Under the pieces are notes generated by a model that had not been told where the DNA came from, searched no databases, and saw only the letters and a program-made list of their open reading frames with translations. Below, one piece after another: positions 51,112 to 61,034 of a stretch of DNA of 64,000 nucleotides. How positions within the stretch are numbered: position 1 is the stretch's first letter; the number at the start of each line of letters is the position of its first letter. The position numbers were made by a program, and so were the translations under genes. Source of the stretch: Arthrobacter sp. B6 (GTDB lineage Bacteria; Actinomycetota; Actinomycetes; Actinomycetales; Micrococcaceae); the NCBI RefSeq assembly GCF_001663775.1, contig NZ_KV467168.1, forward strand, positions 2,082,870-2,146,869. The letters run 5' to 3'.

Positions 51112-52623
51112 CTAGCGGCAGCCGCAGGCCGCGAGCGCCGTGGCAGCCCGGTCCAGGGCCTCCTTGTTTCCGCCGGCCCCGGGAGTGAGGCCGTTGCCGA
51201 TAAATGAGAACACCAGCAGCCGGCCGTCGGCGTCCACCACGTAGCCGCTGAGCGCGATCACCGAATTCAGCGTTCCGGTTTTGGCGCGCACCAGCCCGGC
51301 ACCGCGTGCGGTGGAGCTGTCGCCGTAGCGGGTGTCGAGAGTTCCGGTCACGCCGGCCACCGGGAATCCGGCCAGCGCGGCCCGCAGCCTGAGGTCCGTT
51401 CCTGAGGTAATGGCACGCACCACTTCGGCGAACTGGCGGGCCGATACCTGGTTGTCCAGCGCCAGCCCTGACACGTCCGCGAGGTGCATGGTGTCGGTGG
51501 GAATCCCCAGTTCAGCGAGCTGGGCCCGGACCGTGGCGGTGGCGCCCTCGTTGCTGGCCGGCTGCCCCTGTGCCGCGGCCGCCATCCGGCCCAGGACCTC
51601 CGCGAGGTAGTTGTCCGAGGTCTGCAGCATCAGGTCAACCTGCTCCCCCACGGTGGCGGACTGGACTTCGGCCAGGACGGCCGGGGCGGCGGTCCCAGTA
51701 TCAGGTTCCGTTCCGGTGGCGGTGTAGCGCCCGACGCCGGTTGCCACTGTCAGTCCCGCTGCGGCGCCCCTCGCCTTGAGCTGGGCGGCGAACGCCTCCG
51801 CAGCCGTGACGGCGGAATCCTGAGGGCGCGGGCCGGTGGTGATGGCGGGATCGAACCGTGCCGAGTTCAGCGCCAGCGGAAACAGCGGGGCCACCTCGCC
51901 GGCCTGCACGTCGCCCTCCGCCCACGCTGGATTCAACGGCGGTCCGCTGAACAGGGAATCGTCCACCAGGACCTTCAACTCGCCGGTTGCGCCGTCCTCC
52001 TTCAGGGCAGCCACCGTGGAAGCGGCGAGGGTGGCGAGACCGGCGTGGCCCATCACCTCGTCCGGTAATGACTCCCCTGTTCCAAGGAGGACGTCGCCGC
52101 CGCCGGTCAGCACCACCTGGTCCGGGGAGCTACCTGCGACCACCTTGGTGGTGAACCGCTCGTCCGGCCCAAGGGCCCGCAAGGCCGCAACCGCGGTCAG
52201 CAGCTTCATGTTGGACGCGGGAATCCGGTTCTCGGAACCGGAACGGTCAAACAGGACCTGGCCGGTGAGGGCATCCTGGACCAGCCCCGTAAAGGTGCCG
52301 CCGCCGTCGGGCTTCAACACCGGTTCGAGCTGTTCCGCGACGGCCGAGGGCAGCGGTACGGGGGCACTGTCCGTAAGCGGCGACAGGCCTTGCCGGGCGG
52401 ACAGCGACGCGGGAGCCTGCTGCCAGGCGGGTACGGCCGGCGCCGCCACGGTGGGCGGGCCAACGAAAGCCGGGGCGAGCAGCCAGGCGGCGGGGAGCGC
52501 CAGAATGAGGATCAAAGCCAGCAGCAGCGCCGTGGGCCAAACCTGCAGTCCGCGGTGGAACGTGCGCCGGACGGCGTCCTGTAACGCCGCCCTGAACCCT
52601 GCGGGGCCCGATGTTTCCTTCAT
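51112..52623 (-). CDS. dacB: D-alanyl-D-alanine carboxypeptidase / endopeptidase, PBP4 type
   Basis: 503 residues. A membrane anchor (TALLLALILILALPAAWLL, about 31-49) precedes a PBP4-type domain with SxxK ASNMKL (S137, K140), SxN TSDNYLAE and KTG RAKTGTLN. It trims or cleaves peptidoglycan cross-links outside the membrane. ATG 52623 is preferred to a TTG six codons earlier. Divergent from ppa. Confidence 0.93.
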   Translation of the reverse strand: MKETSGPAGFRAALQDAVRRTFHRGLQVWPTALLLALILILALPAAWLLAPAFVGPPTVAAPAVPAWQQAPASLSARQGLSPLTDSAPVPLPSAVAEQLEPVLKPDGGGTFTGLVQDALTGQVLFDRSGSENRIPASNMKLLTAVAALRALGPDERFTTKVVAGSSPDQVVLTGGGDVLLGTGESLPDEVMGHAGLATLAASTVAALKEDGATGELKVLVDDSLFSGPPLNPAWAEGDVQAGEVAPLFPLALNSARFDPAITTGPRPQDSAVTAAEAFAAQLKARGAAAGLTVATGVGRYTATGTEPDTGTAAPAVLAEVQSATVGEQVDLMLQTSDNYLAEVLGRMAAAAQGQPASNEGATATVRAQLAELGIPTDTMHLADVSGLALDNQVSARQFAEVVRAITSGTDLRLRAALAGFPVAGVTGTLDTRYGDSSTARGAGLVRAKTGTLNSVIALSGYVVDADGRLLVFSFIGNGLTPGAGGNKEALDRAATALAACGCR

Positions 52624-52777
52624 GTTGGTGCTGGTCCTCAAGTCCTGAAATTACCCCGCAAGTTCCTGAAACCTGGGCCTCTCGCTATATCCTCAATAGT
52701 AGTCGGCGGCACCGACGCTCCTTTTTGCTGGGCGTCTACTGTGCCGCGCACCCCCTGCAATTGCCGAGGAGCATTCC

Positions 52778-53266
52778 ATGAAGCATGACGTGACCATCGA
52801 GATCCCCAAGGGATCACGCGTCAAGTACGAAGTTGACCACGAGACCGGCCGCGTCCGCCTGGACCGCGTCCTCTTCACCTCCATGCAGTACCCCACGCAC
52901 TACGGGTTCTTCGAAAACACCCTGGGCGAAGACGGCGACCCGCTGGACGCACTGGTGCTCCTGCAGGACTTCGACCTGCTCCCCGGCGTGATCGTCGAAT
53001 CCCGCCCCATCGGCGTCTTCAACATGACCGACGACGGCGGGGGCGACGCCAAGGTCCTGTGCGTCCCGGTTGACGCCCGCTTCGACCACATCCAGGAAGT
53101 GAGCGATGTCAGCGAATTCCTGATCAAGGAAATTGAGCACTTCTTCACCCGTTACAAGGACCTGGAGCCGGGCAAGTGGGTCAAGGCCGAGGGCTGGGGC
53201 GACCGCGCCGCCGCCGAAGCCGAGCTGGAAGCCTCCATCAAGCGTTACGTTCCGGCCGCTCACTAA
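52778..53266 (+). CDS. ppa: Inorganic pyrophosphatase (family I)
   Basis: 162 residues. [33 protein letters not shown] holds the metal-binding D-x-D-P-x-D signature; the rest of the fold is canonical. It pulls biosynthetic reactions by hydrolysing PPi. GAGGAGCATTCC upstream fixes ATG 52778. Strong terminator follows. Confidence 0.98.
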   Translation: MKHDVTIEIPKGSRVKYEVDHETGRVRLDRVLFTSMQYPTHYGFFENTLGEDGDPLDALVLLQDFDLLPGVIVESRPIGVFNMTDDGGGDAKVLCVPVDARFDHIQEVSDVSEFLIKEIEHFFTRYKDLEPGKWVKAEGWGDRAAAEAELEASIKRYVPAAH

Positions 53267-53276
53267 TAGCCAGCCC

Positions 53277-53321
53277 GACGGCGGGTGGCGCGCTTCTTCA
53301 GGAACCGCGCCACCCGCCGTC
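53277..53321 (+). terminator. ppa terminator hairpin
   Basis: A 16-bp perfect stem (53277-53292 with 53306-53321, GACGGCGGGTGGCGCG) and a 13-base loop begin ten bases after the ppa stop. Only a short T-run (TTT) follows. Confidence 0.82.
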
Positions 53322-53344
53322 GACGTTTAACCAGCCTCCCCCTG

Positions 53345-53439
53345 GCGCGAACGTACACTTATGGCCCTCCCCCTCGCGCGAACGTACACTTATGGCCCCT
53401 GAATCCTAAGATTTTGGGGCCACAACTGTACGTTCGCGC
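53345..53439. repeat. GCGCGAACGTAC-family repeat, two direct plus one inverted copy
   Basis: Direct copies at 53345-53367 and 53376-53398 (GCGCGAACGTACACTTATGG...) face an inverted copy at 53417-53439 with two mismatches. The intervening GAATC...GATTTTGGGG matches the loop of the palindrome at 34073-34138. Located between the ppa terminator and an esterase gene. Confidence 0.88.
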
Positions 53440-53480
53440 GTTGTCAGCGGCGCATCAGGAAACTGTGGAATCGTTGCCGT

Positions 53481-54806
53481 GTGAATTCCGAGCCTTCATT
53501 TAATCCCCCGTGCGGTCCGGTCAGAGGATGGCGGGACGGGGACGTGGTGCGTGCCACGGGAATCCCCTACGCCACCGCCCGCCGCTTTCAACCCCCGGTG
53601 AGCGCCCCGGAATGGACCACGGCCTTCGCCGCAACATCGCCCGCGCCGGCCTGCCCGCAGGGCCCGGTGCCCTTCCTCGACGACATCCTGGGCACGCGGT
53701 ACGGCGAACTTCCGGGCAGCGAAGACTGCCAGAACCTCTCCATCACTATGCCGGCTGACATCGGTGCCGGCGAACAGCTGCCAGTCATGGTTTGGATCCA
53801 TGGCGGCTCCTACACCACGGGTTCGGGCGACCTCGCCATCTTCGATCCCGCTGTGCTGGTGGCCGAGAACCGGGTAGTAGTGGTTTCGGTGACGTACCGG
53901 CTTGGACTGTTCGGCTTCCTGGCGACGCACACCGGCCGGCCCGGCAATTTGGGCCTGCTGGACCAGCTGGAGGCACTCCGCTGGGTGCAGCGGAACATCG
54001 CTGCCTTCGGCGGGGATCCCGGCCGGGTCACCGCGTTCGGCCAGTCCGCTGGCGGAGACGCGATTGCCCACCTGATGGCGTCTCCGGAAGCGCCTTCCCT
54101 TTTCCAGCGCGCCATTATCCAAAGCGCACCCCTGGGCATCTCCCGCGGGCGCGCCAAAATGAACCACGCCATGGGCATTGCGGCAGGAGCCGTCACCGAG
54201 GACACACCTGCCATGGACGTTGTGGCCGTTGAGGACCGCGTGTCGCAGGTAGCCCGGAAGTATGGGCTGATGGCCGGCATGCCGTTCGGCACTCAGTACG
54301 GGCACGCTCCGCTTCCGCCGGAAGCCGAAATTGAAGCCGCCTGGAACGCGACGGCCCCGGAGATCGAGGTGCTGATCGGGCATACGGCCGACGAAGCACG
54401 GCTTTTCCTTCCCCGCAGTCCGCTGGTCAGCCGGCTGGGCTCAGTCCGCGGCATCGGCGGCGCCGCAGTCATAGCCATTAATTGGGCTGTGACGGAGGCG
54501 GTGTACGGGCGGGCGGCGCGGAAGTTTGCCCGGCGCCATGCGCGCGCCGGCGGCAAGGCCCACAGGTACGTACTCACCTGGGGCGCTCCGGGGAATTACT
54601 ATCGCGCCGCCCACACCGTTGACCTGCCGCTGCTATTTGGAAATCAGCGGATCTGGGCAGCTGCCGGCCTCCTCGCGGGTGCAACCTGGGATGAGACCAA
54701 CTCCGTGGGCCGCGAGCTGCGCAGCCTGTGGGCCGCGTTCGCCCGCGGGGATCGCCTCGACGACACAGGGGGCATTCCTGGCGCCCTCCACTACAAGGCG
54801 CTCTAA
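53481..54806 (+). CDS. Type-B carboxylesterase
   Basis: 441 residues. VMVWIHGGSYTTGSG (oxyanion), FGGDPGRVTAFGQSAGGDA with nucleophile Ser, Glu in IGHTADEARLF and His in RAAHTVDLPLLF make up the type-B triad. No signal peptide, and shorter than the usual 500 residues in the middle helices. GTG 53481 is used. It is downstream of a repeat, in the same direction as ppa but separated by a terminator. Substrate unknown. Confidence 0.9.
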   Translation: MNSEPSFNPPCGPVRGWRDGDVVRATGIPYATARRFQPPVSAPEWTTAFAATSPAPACPQGPVPFLDDILGTRYGELPGSEDCQNLSITMPADIGAGEQLPVMVWIHGGSYTTGSGDLAIFDPAVLVAENRVVVVSVTYRLGLFGFLATHTGRPGNLGLLDQLEALRWVQRNIAAFGGDPGRVTAFGQSAGGDAIAHLMASPEAPSLFQRAIIQSAPLGISRGRAKMNHAMGIAAGAVTEDTPAMDVVAVEDRVSQVARKYGLMAGMPFGTQYGHAPLPPEAEIEAAWNATAPEIEVLIGHTADEARLFLPRSPLVSRLGSVRGIGGAAVIAINWAVTEAVYGRAARKFARRHARAGGKAHRYVLTWGAPGNYYRAAHTVDLPLLFGNQRIWAAAGLLAGATWDETNSVGRELRSLWAAFARGDRLDDTGGIPGALHYKAL

Positions 54807-54812
54807 GCCCTC

Positions 54813-54876
54813 GGAGTTTTTGTCCACTTACGGCGACTTTGCCTGCGGGAAGTCGCCGTAAGTGGACAAAAACTCC
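54813..54876. repeat. Perfect 27-bp-arm palindrome, GAGTTTTTGTCC family
   Basis: Arms starting GGAGTTTTTGTCCACTTACG are exactly complementary over 27 bases (54813-54839 with 54850-54876) around a 10-base loop. It lies between convergent stops. The outer GAGTTTTTGTCCA is shared with 55812-55878. The run of T/A at the arms could serve two-way termination. Confidence 0.92.
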
Positions 54877-54888
54877 TGGGTAGGGGCC

Positions 54889-55719
54889 TCAGGTGCCGGC
54901 CACAGTGCTGCGGATGGCCTCCACCAGAAGGTCCTGGCGCTGGAAGTAGGCGTTGTGGCCCGCGTTCTCCACGACGAGCAGGCGGCTGCCGGGAACCGTG
55001 GCAGCGACATGTTCGGCGCCGCGGCAGATACGCGGTCTCTCGGCGTCCCCGATGAACACCAGCAGGGGGCTGGTGATTGACGCCAGGCCGTTCTGGAATG
55101 CGTCAACGTCCTCGGCGGCGGCGCTGAGGAACTCGCCCTGGCTTGCCTCCAGGCTGCGCGGGTGGCGCGCTGCTTCGATTGCGGCGGCTGTGGACCGCAC
55201 CCGGATGTAGCGTGCGTAGTCCAGAGGGTTGGCAGCGATCCACTCCTCCGTGAAGGAGTTCCCCACCCCCAGCCAGATCCGCTCGTCCGCGTCGAGCGAG
55301 CTGAACACCTCAAACTTCTCCGGCTGGCCGGGTTGCCCGGGCGGCGGCATCACCAGCGGCCAGCCCATGCCACAAATCACGAGCGCCGCTGCATCGTCGG
55401 GGTGACGGACGGCCCAGCGCAGGGCAGTCATGCCGCCCATGGACTGTCCTACGATGATCGGGGTCTCCAAGGCGAGGGAACCGATGAAGTGTTCCAGCTC
55501 TGCCGCCCGGTCAACCAGCGGCCCTTCCCGCGGGGAGTTCGAGGACCAGCCGTGGTCGTAGGTGTCGTACGCCAGCACCCGGAAGTCCCGCTCCAGCTCC
55601 GCGCTGATCGGTTCCCAACACGCCGCCGCGGAGGCGTGGCCGTGCAGCAGGACCACCGGTTGGCCGGAGCCTGAGTCGGTGTAGTGGATGTCATTGCCGA
55701 GCACATCAAGCCATGGCAT
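54889..55719 (-). CDS. Alpha/beta hydrolase
   Basis: 276 residues. PVVLLHGHASAAACWEPISAELE, nucleophile Ser in IVGQSMGGMTAL (GQSMGG), Asp region VFIGDAERPRI and His in VENAGHNAYFQ form a complete triad. ATG 55719 follows GGAGGG and is preferred to ATG 55740. Not a clear member of a named family; small-ester or lactone hydrolase likely. Confidence 0.88.
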   Translation of the reverse strand: MPWLDVLGNDIHYTDSGSGQPVVLLHGHASAAACWEPISAELERDFRVLAYDTYDHGWSSNSPREGPLVDRAAELEHFIGSLALETPIIVGQSMGGMTALRWAVRHPDDAAALVICGMGWPLVMPPPGQPGQPEKFEVFSSLDADERIWLGVGNSFTEEWIAANPLDYARYIRVRSTAAAIEAARHPRSLEASQGEFLSAAAEDVDAFQNGLASITSPLLVFIGDAERPRICRGAEHVAATVPGSRLLVVENAGHNAYFQRQDLLVEAIRSTVAGT

Positions 55720-55811
55720 GCGACCGTTCCCTCCGGGCATCGGACCGTCGTTCGGCCCTCCCGCAGCCTAGCGTTACAGAACTCTCTCCGGGTGTCACGT
55801 GGCATGGCTAG

Positions 55812-55878
55812 CCGAGTTTTTGTCCAGATAATGGGCCTTAAGGCGGTCCAAGGTCCCTTTATCTGGACAAAAACTCGG
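55812..55878. repeat. Palindrome of the GAGTTTTTGTCC family
   Basis: A 20-bp perfect outer stem (55812-55831, CCGAGTTTTTGTCCAGATAA, with 55859-55878) and an imperfect inner stem. It shares its outer 13 bases with 54813-54876 about 1 kb away. Positioned just beyond the phosphoketolase stop. Confidence 0.88.
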
Positions 55879-55893
55879 GAGGGCGGGCGGGGT

Positions 55894-58302
55894 TTAGCCG
55901 CCCAGCGACCAGTTCCGGATGTCCTCCGGGTCCTCGCCATGTGTACGGGTGTGTTCGCGGGCCTCGATCCGGCGGTCCTGCAGCGCCTGCCGCAGGAGGG
56001 AGTGTTTCTCGGCGAGGCCGGGCACGCGGTCAATGGCATCGATGGCCAGCTGGAAGCGGTCGATTCCGTTGAGCATGGCCATGTCGAACGGCGTGGTGGT
56101 GGTTCCTTCCTCCCTGTAGCCCCGCACGTGCAGGCCCTCCTGGTTGGTCCGGCGGTAGGCCAGCCGGTGGATCAGCGACGGATAGCCGTGGTAAGCGAAG
56201 ATGATGGGCTTGTCCGAGGTGAAAATTCCGTCAAAGTCCGACGGCGGGAGGCCATGCGGGTGCTCACTCACGTCCTGGAGCCGCATCAGGTCCACCACAT
56301 TGACCACGCGGACCTTCAGCCCCGGAGCCCCCCGTTTGAGCAGCTCGGCGGCCGCCACCGTTTCCACCGTGGGCACGTCCCCGGCGCACGCCAGCACAAC
56401 GTCCGGCTCCTCCCCGGCCACTTCGGAGCCCGCGAATTCCCAGATCCCCAGGCCTCTGCGGCAGTGGTTCGCGGCATCAGCCGGCCCCAGCCACGTGGGC
56501 GACGGCTGCTTGCCGCTGACCACAATGTTCACGTAGTCCGTGGACGCCAGGCAGTGCTCCATGACGGAGAGCAGCGTGTTGACGTCCGGCGGCAGGTAAA
56601 CCCGGATGACCTCGGCCTTTTTGTTCACCGCATGGTCTATAAACCCGGGGTCCTGGTGCGAGAACCCGTTGTGGTCCTGCTGCCAGACGTGCGATGAGAG
56701 CAGGTAGTTCAGTGAAGCCACGGGCTGGCGCCATGGAAGCTTGCGGTGCACTTTAAGCCACTTGGCGTGCTGGTTGAACATCGAGTCAATAATGTGGATG
56801 AAGGCCTCGTAACAGCTGAACACGCCATGCCGTCCGCTCAGGAGGTAGCCTTCGAGCCAGCCCTGGCACAGATGCTCACTGAGCACCTCCAGAACCCGGC
56901 CCGAACGCGCAAGGTTCTCGTCGGCGTCGTCAATCCGGTACTGCCACACCTTGTCGGTGACTTCGTAAACGTTCTGGAGCCGGTTGGATGCCGTCTCGTC
57001 CGGCCCGAACAGGCGGAAGTTCTCCATGTTCAGCGAGATCACGTCACGTATCCAGGAACCCAGGGTGATCATGGGGCTGACCCGCTCCGTACCGGGCTCC
57101 GGTACTTCCACGGCGTGGGCCTCATAGGAGGGCAGCTCCAGTGTCCGGCGCAGCAGTCCGCCGTTGGCGTGGGGTGTTGCGCTCATTCGGAAATTGCCGG
57201 TGGGTGCAGCCTCTGCGATGTCGGGACGGAGCCGGCCGTCGCCGTCGAACAACTCGTCCGGGCGGTAGGACTCCAGCCACTCCCCAAGTTGCTGCAGGTG
57301 CTCGGGATTGGTGCGGACCTCGGACAGCGGGACCTGGTGGCTCCGCCAGGTGCCCTCGACCTGCTGGCCGTCCACCTTCTTTGGACCCGTCCAGCCCTTC
57401 GGCGAGCGCAGCACAATCATGGGCCAGCGGGGCGCTGCCTCCGAGTCAGCGCCGGCTTTAGGTCGTCCGGGTTCCGGACCCGCTTCAACAGAGCCGCGGC
57501 GGGAATCCTGGATGGCACGGATCCCGGCCAGGCAGTCCTCAAGTGCCGCGGCGAAATCCCGGTGGGCCTGGGCGGTGTTGTCCGGGTCGGCGACGGTCAC
57601 AAAATACGGCTCATGGCCGTAGCCGCGCAGCAGCTGTTCCAGCTGTTCTTCCGGCATCCGGGCGAGGATGGTGGGGTTGGCGATCTTGTAGCCGTTCAGG
57701 TGCAGGATGGGCAGCACGGCGCCGTCCGCGGCAGGATCCAGGAAGTTGTGCGAATGCCAGCTCGCCGCCAGCGGTCCGGTCTCGGCCTCGCCGTCCCCAA
57801 TGACGACGGCGGTGACCAGCTGGGGATTGTCGAACACCGACCCGTAGGCGTGCGCCAGCGCGTACCCCAGTTCGCCGCCCTCGCTGATGGACCCGGGTGT
57901 TTCCGGCGCCGCATGGCTGGGGATGCCGCCCGGATAGGAAAACTGACGGAACAGCTCAGCCATGCCGGCCTCGTCGTTGCCCACATGCCCATAGATTTCG
58001 GAGTAGGTGCCTTCAAGCCAGGCGTTGGCCACCACTGCCGGGCCGCCGTGGCCGGGGCCGGCCACGAACAGCATCTCCTGGGAGTCCCGGCGGATCAGCC
58101 TGTTCAGGTGGGCGTAGACGAAGTTCAGCCCGGGCGTGGTGCCCCAGTGGCCAAGGAGCCGGGATTTGGTGTCCTCGGCGGCAAGCGGCTTTCGGAGCAG
58201 CGGGTTGGAGCGCAGGTAGATCTGGCCCACTGACAAGTAGTTAGCGGCCCGCCACCAGCGGTCCACGAGTTCAAGTTCGTCCTGCGCCACGTTGCCGGCC
58301 AT
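55894..58302 (-). CDS. xfp: Xylulose-5-phosphate/fructose-6-phosphate phosphoketolase
   Basis: 802 residues, the usual length. ThDP motif [38 protein letters not shown] near the start, [16 protein letters not shown] in the middle and [11 protein letters not shown] towards the end are phosphoketolase hallmarks. It cleaves xylulose-5-P or fructose-6-P to acetyl-P. ATG 58302 is chosen since AAAGGA lies five bases upstream. No acetate kinase gene is visible nearby. Confidence 0.96.
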   Translation of the reverse strand: MAGNVAQDELELVDRWWRAANYLSVGQIYLRSNPLLRKPLAAEDTKSRLLGHWGTTPGLNFVYAHLNRLIRRDSQEMLFVAGPGHGGPAVVANAWLEGTYSEIYGHVGNDEAGMAELFRQFSYPGGIPSHAAPETPGSISEGGELGYALAHAYGSVFDNPQLVTAVVIGDGEAETGPLAASWHSHNFLDPAADGAVLPILHLNGYKIANPTILARMPEEQLEQLLRGYGHEPYFVTVADPDNTAQAHRDFAAALEDCLAGIRAIQDSRRGSVEAGPEPGRPKAGADSEAAPRWPMIVLRSPKGWTGPKKVDGQQVEGTWRSHQVPLSEVRTNPEHLQQLGEWLESYRPDELFDGDGRLRPDIAEAAPTGNFRMSATPHANGGLLRRTLELPSYEAHAVEVPEPGTERVSPMITLGSWIRDVISLNMENFRLFGPDETASNRLQNVYEVTDKVWQYRIDDADENLARSGRVLEVLSEHLCQGWLEGYLLSGRHGVFSCYEAFIHIIDSMFNQHAKWLKVHRKLPWRQPVASLNYLLSSHVWQQDHNGFSHQDPGFIDHAVNKKAEVIRVYLPPDVNTLLSVMEHCLASTDYVNIVVSGKQPSPTWLGPADAANHCRRGLGIWEFAGSEVAGEEPDVVLACAGDVPTVETVAAAELLKRGAPGLKVRVVNVVDLMRLQDVSEHPHGLPPSDFDGIFTSDKPIIFAYHGYPSLIHRLAYRRTNQEGLHVRGYREEGTTTTPFDMAMLNGIDRFQLAIDAIDRVPGLAEKHSLLRQALQDRRIEAREHTRTHGEDPEDIRNWSLGG

Positions 58303-58473
58303 AACCATCCTTTAGGTCGCACCGCCGCCGCTGCGGCCGTTGCTCCATCCGAACAGATGAGGGCCGCACTGGCAACTCCTGGCATCGGTTCCGAGTGGTT
58401 TCAGGCCGGTCCCCCCGGGCAAACATGCGGGTAAGTTCGTAAGGGTTGATTTGTAGCGGGAAGGGGGACCACC

Positions 58474-59091
58474 GTGGCAGGAGCCCAGGGAGCGGCAGGA
58501 ACAGGAACATTTGTCGATCCTGCGCCCGTGGAGAGCGCACGCAAGCGGACGGAAAAGCTGGGGAACGGTTATCCGGTGGTCGAATCCAGCGGTTGGCAGA
58601 CCTTGGCGGCGTGGGCCGTGGATTTCGGCGTCGTGTCCTTGCTCGCAGTTGCAGTTACTGCTGCCGTTGCTGTTTCCCTTTCCGGATCAGCAGGCCAGAC
58701 TGCAGCGGCTGCCGTCGCAGCCTGGATGAGCGCACCCTGGCTGTACGGGTTCTGTTGTCCCACCGGGCTCTCCCTCGGCTCACTGGCTTCCAGCACCGTG
58801 GTGGTGCGGTTCGACACCGGTGGACGCCCGGGGACCTGGCGGGCCGGATGGGTGATGTTCGCCAGGATGGTGCTGTTTCCCGTTGTTATCCTGCTCATCG
58901 TCTTTGCGGCCGCCGGCGGCTCCGGCCCCTCGGGAGACGGTCCAAAGACCCGCCACATCACGCTTGACCGGAGGTTTCCCGTGCCGCCACCGCCCGACTG
59001 CCCGGATGCCGTGCGTGCCGCAGCGGACGAAGCCGCGGCCAGGCATTTACAGCTGCCCGGACTCTACGACCATGGGGGCAAGCGTGGGTGA
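58474..59091 (+). CDS. RDD-like membrane protein
   Basis: 205 residues with three hydrophobic segments (AAWAVDFGVVSLLAVAVTAAVAV; AAVAAWMSAPWLYGF; MVLFPVVILLIVFAAAGG). The W...AxxxDF lead and R-x-G-W-V before the last helix resemble RDD domains. AAGGGGGACC precedes GTG 58474. The next gene overlaps its end by 20 bases, so the two are co-transcribed. Function unknown. Confidence 0.7.
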   Translation: MAGAQGAAGTGTFVDPAPVESARKRTEKLGNGYPVVESSGWQTLAAWAVDFGVVSLLAVAVTAAVAVSLSGSAGQTAAAAVAAWMSAPWLYGFCCPTGLSLGSLASSTVVVRFDTGGRPGTWRAGWVMFARMVLFPVVILLIVFAAAGGSGPSGDGPKTRHITLDRRFPVPPPPDCPDAVRAAADEAAARHLQLPGLYDHGGKRG

Positions 59092-59830
59092 GCAAGGAAG
59101 AACCTGGCTGGTCCGCCGGGCCGAACGGCTCTACGGTGACAGGCTGGGGCACTTGCGGCACAGCGGGCTTTCGTGGCACATCGCCTGGAAGTGGCTGCCG
59201 GCCCTCATCGTCGTCGGGTTTATTTATGGCACGGTTCTCCAGTTCACGGGGCGCCCCTCATCCCAGCGCGAGCCCGCCTTTTTCTCTGACATCCCGCTCT
59301 TTCTCGCGACGAGCATCCTCACCGGGCTGGTCCTGTGGTCCCTCACCCTTTTCTGGAGCTTCCGGCGTGTCCTGGTGTTCGACCGCGGACTTTTATACGG
59401 ATACGCCCGGAAACACACGGCCCGCGCCGTGTTTTGGCCGGACCTCGCCCCAGAGTCGCTGCGGACCGTCGAGGCCCCTGCCGGCGTGGAGGCGGACCGC
59501 CTGCTCAAAACCCTGGACGAAGGCGGCAAGACCTCTTTGGGCGTGCGCGGGCGGTACGCCGTGGTGTTCCACGGCATATCCACTGCCCTCGCAGCCGGTG
59601 CCCCGGCCGGACTCGCATCCGGTGCCAGTGCCAATGCCGCTCAAGGGACCGGGACTGCGGCCCCTGTGCCGGGATTCTTCACTTTCAGCACCGCCCGGAT
59701 CCCGGACAGGCTTGTTACTGAGATTCAGCGGGCCATGGTGGATGCCGGCCACCCGCGGCCAGGATCTGCCGGGCTGCAGGCGCTGCCGCCCGTGCGGATC
59801 AGCTCTGCCACCAGGCTCGAGAAGGCCTGA
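59072..59830 (+). CDS. Hypothetical membrane protein
   Basis: 252 residues. Two membrane helices (LPALIVVGFIYGTVLQF; IPLFLATSILTGLVLWSLTLFWSF), then a soluble PH-like part (VLVFDRGLLYGYARKHTARAVFWPDLAPESLRTV). ATG 59072 overlaps the preceding gene; GTG 59084 is possible. Likely forms a unit with the RDD-like protein. No family assigned. Confidence 0.7.
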   Translation: MGASVGEQGRTWLVRRAERLYGDRLGHLRHSGLSWHIAWKWLPALIVVGFIYGTVLQFTGRPSSQREPAFFSDIPLFLATSILTGLVLWSLTLFWSFRRVLVFDRGLLYGYARKHTARAVFWPDLAPESLRTVEAPAGVEADRLLKTLDEGGKTSLGVRGRYAVVFHGISTALAAGAPAGLASGASANAAQGTGTAAPVPGFFTFSTARIPDRLVTEIQRAMVDAGHPRPGSAGLQALPPVRISSATRLEKA

Positions 59831-59878
59831 AACAGGGGTACTTCCGTGACCCGTACCACCGGGTAGGGTGTACCCAGA

Positions 59879-60478
59879 ATGTTCACGCTGACCATCAATC
59901 AAACGGACAGCCGGCGCGATGGTGACCGGGTGCCGCAGCTGCTCAAGGCCCTGCGGCATATCCCTGCGCGCCTGGACTTCGACCGTTCGGTTGAAGATGA
60001 GGTGCAGGGCATTGTTGACTGCCCGCACCAGGCGGTGGAGGCTGCGCTGATCGCGCTGCGTGCCGGTTCCTGGTACGTGGGCCTTGGAGTGGGTCCGGTA
60101 AATGAGCCGCTGCCGAACCTGATCAAGGACGCGTCCGGCCACGGCCTGGTCTACGCCCGCCGTGCAGTGGACCGGCTGCGGAACGGCAAGGACCGGGTCC
60201 CCGTGGCCGTGGAGGGACCCCTGGCCGACGTGGCCCATGAGGCCGAGGCCGTGCTGCGGCTCCTGGGCCATATTGTGCGGGACAGGTCCGGGGCCGAGTG
60301 GCGGGTCCTGGACCTTATGACCCCCGGCGTCCGCGGGCAACAGAAAGCGGTGGCCCACGAACTCGGCATCACCACCCAGGCCGTGAGCAAGGCAGTTGCC
60401 CGGTCGCAGTGGGCCGAGGAACACGCAGCCCGGCCCGCCGCCGCACGGCTGCTCGCGCTCATCCTCGAGGTGCGCTGA
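59879..60478 (+). CDS. SatD-like protein with C-terminal HTH
   Basis: 199 residues. FTLTINQTDSRRDGDRVPQLLKAL at the start is in the style of SatD proteins. The C-terminal RGQQKAVAHELGITTQAVSKAVARS is a clear helix-turn-helix, suggesting DNA or regulatory binding. Convergent with the DUF1761 gene. Function unknown. Confidence 0.68.
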   Translation: MFTLTINQTDSRRDGDRVPQLLKALRHIPARLDFDRSVEDEVQGIVDCPHQAVEAALIALRAGSWYVGLGVGPVNEPLPNLIKDASGHGLVYARRAVDRLRNGKDRVPVAVEGPLADVAHEAEAVLRLLGHIVRDRSGAEWRVLDLMTPGVRGQQKAVAHELGITTQAVSKAVARSQWAEEHAARPAAARLLALILEVR

Positions 60479-60512
60479 ACCCCGGACGCTGGCCCGCTGA
60501 TACGGCGGACCG

Positions 60513-60929
60513 TCAGCGCAGGGATGCCTGCTGCAGCGCGCCGATGATGGCCCCCATCGCCGTGAACGCCACGATGTTGTAGCTCGCGTTGATGGCAAAC
60601 AGGGCCAGGCTGCGGCGTTCGAAGAGGTAGTTGATTCCGAGGGCAGCCGCCACCCAGGCCGCGCCGGCGGCCAGCCCGGCCAACGTCCCAAAGCCCGCGC
60701 CGGCGCTGCCGATGAACGCAGCCAGCACCACCGCCATGACCAGGGCGAGCAGGAACGACCCAACGAAAACCCGGACGGTCCCGCGCTTCAGCTGCTCATC
60801 CGTCACGCCGGACTCCCGTTGCCACACCTTGGCAAAAAGCACCGAGTACCACAGCCCGCCCACCACAAACGTCGCGAGCGCCGCCAGCAATACACCCAGC
60901 CAGTTGATGTCCAGTTCCACTACTGCCAC
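60513..60929 (-). CDS. DUF1761 membrane protein
   Basis: 138 residues with four hydrophobic segments. WLGVLLAALATFVVGGLWYSVLFAKVWQRESG is the DUF1761 opening with the conserved G-x-x-W-Y-x-x-L-F, and INASYNIVAFTAMGAIIGAL closes it. GTG 60929. Function unknown. Confidence 0.88.
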   Translation of the reverse strand: MAVVELDINWLGVLLAALATFVVGGLWYSVLFAKVWQRESGVTDEQLKRGTVRVFVGSFLLALVMAVVLAAFIGSAGAGFGTLAGLAAGAAWVAAALGINYLFERRSLALFAINASYNIVAFTAMGAIIGALQQASLR

Positions 60930-61034
60930 CCTTCCCGGAGCCGATCGGCGGCCTCCTTGGCTGGAGCCTACGCCGGGCCGACTGCGGGGTCTTGTACAAA
61001 AGCCGCACCGCGCTGCGGCGGGATCAGCACTTAC

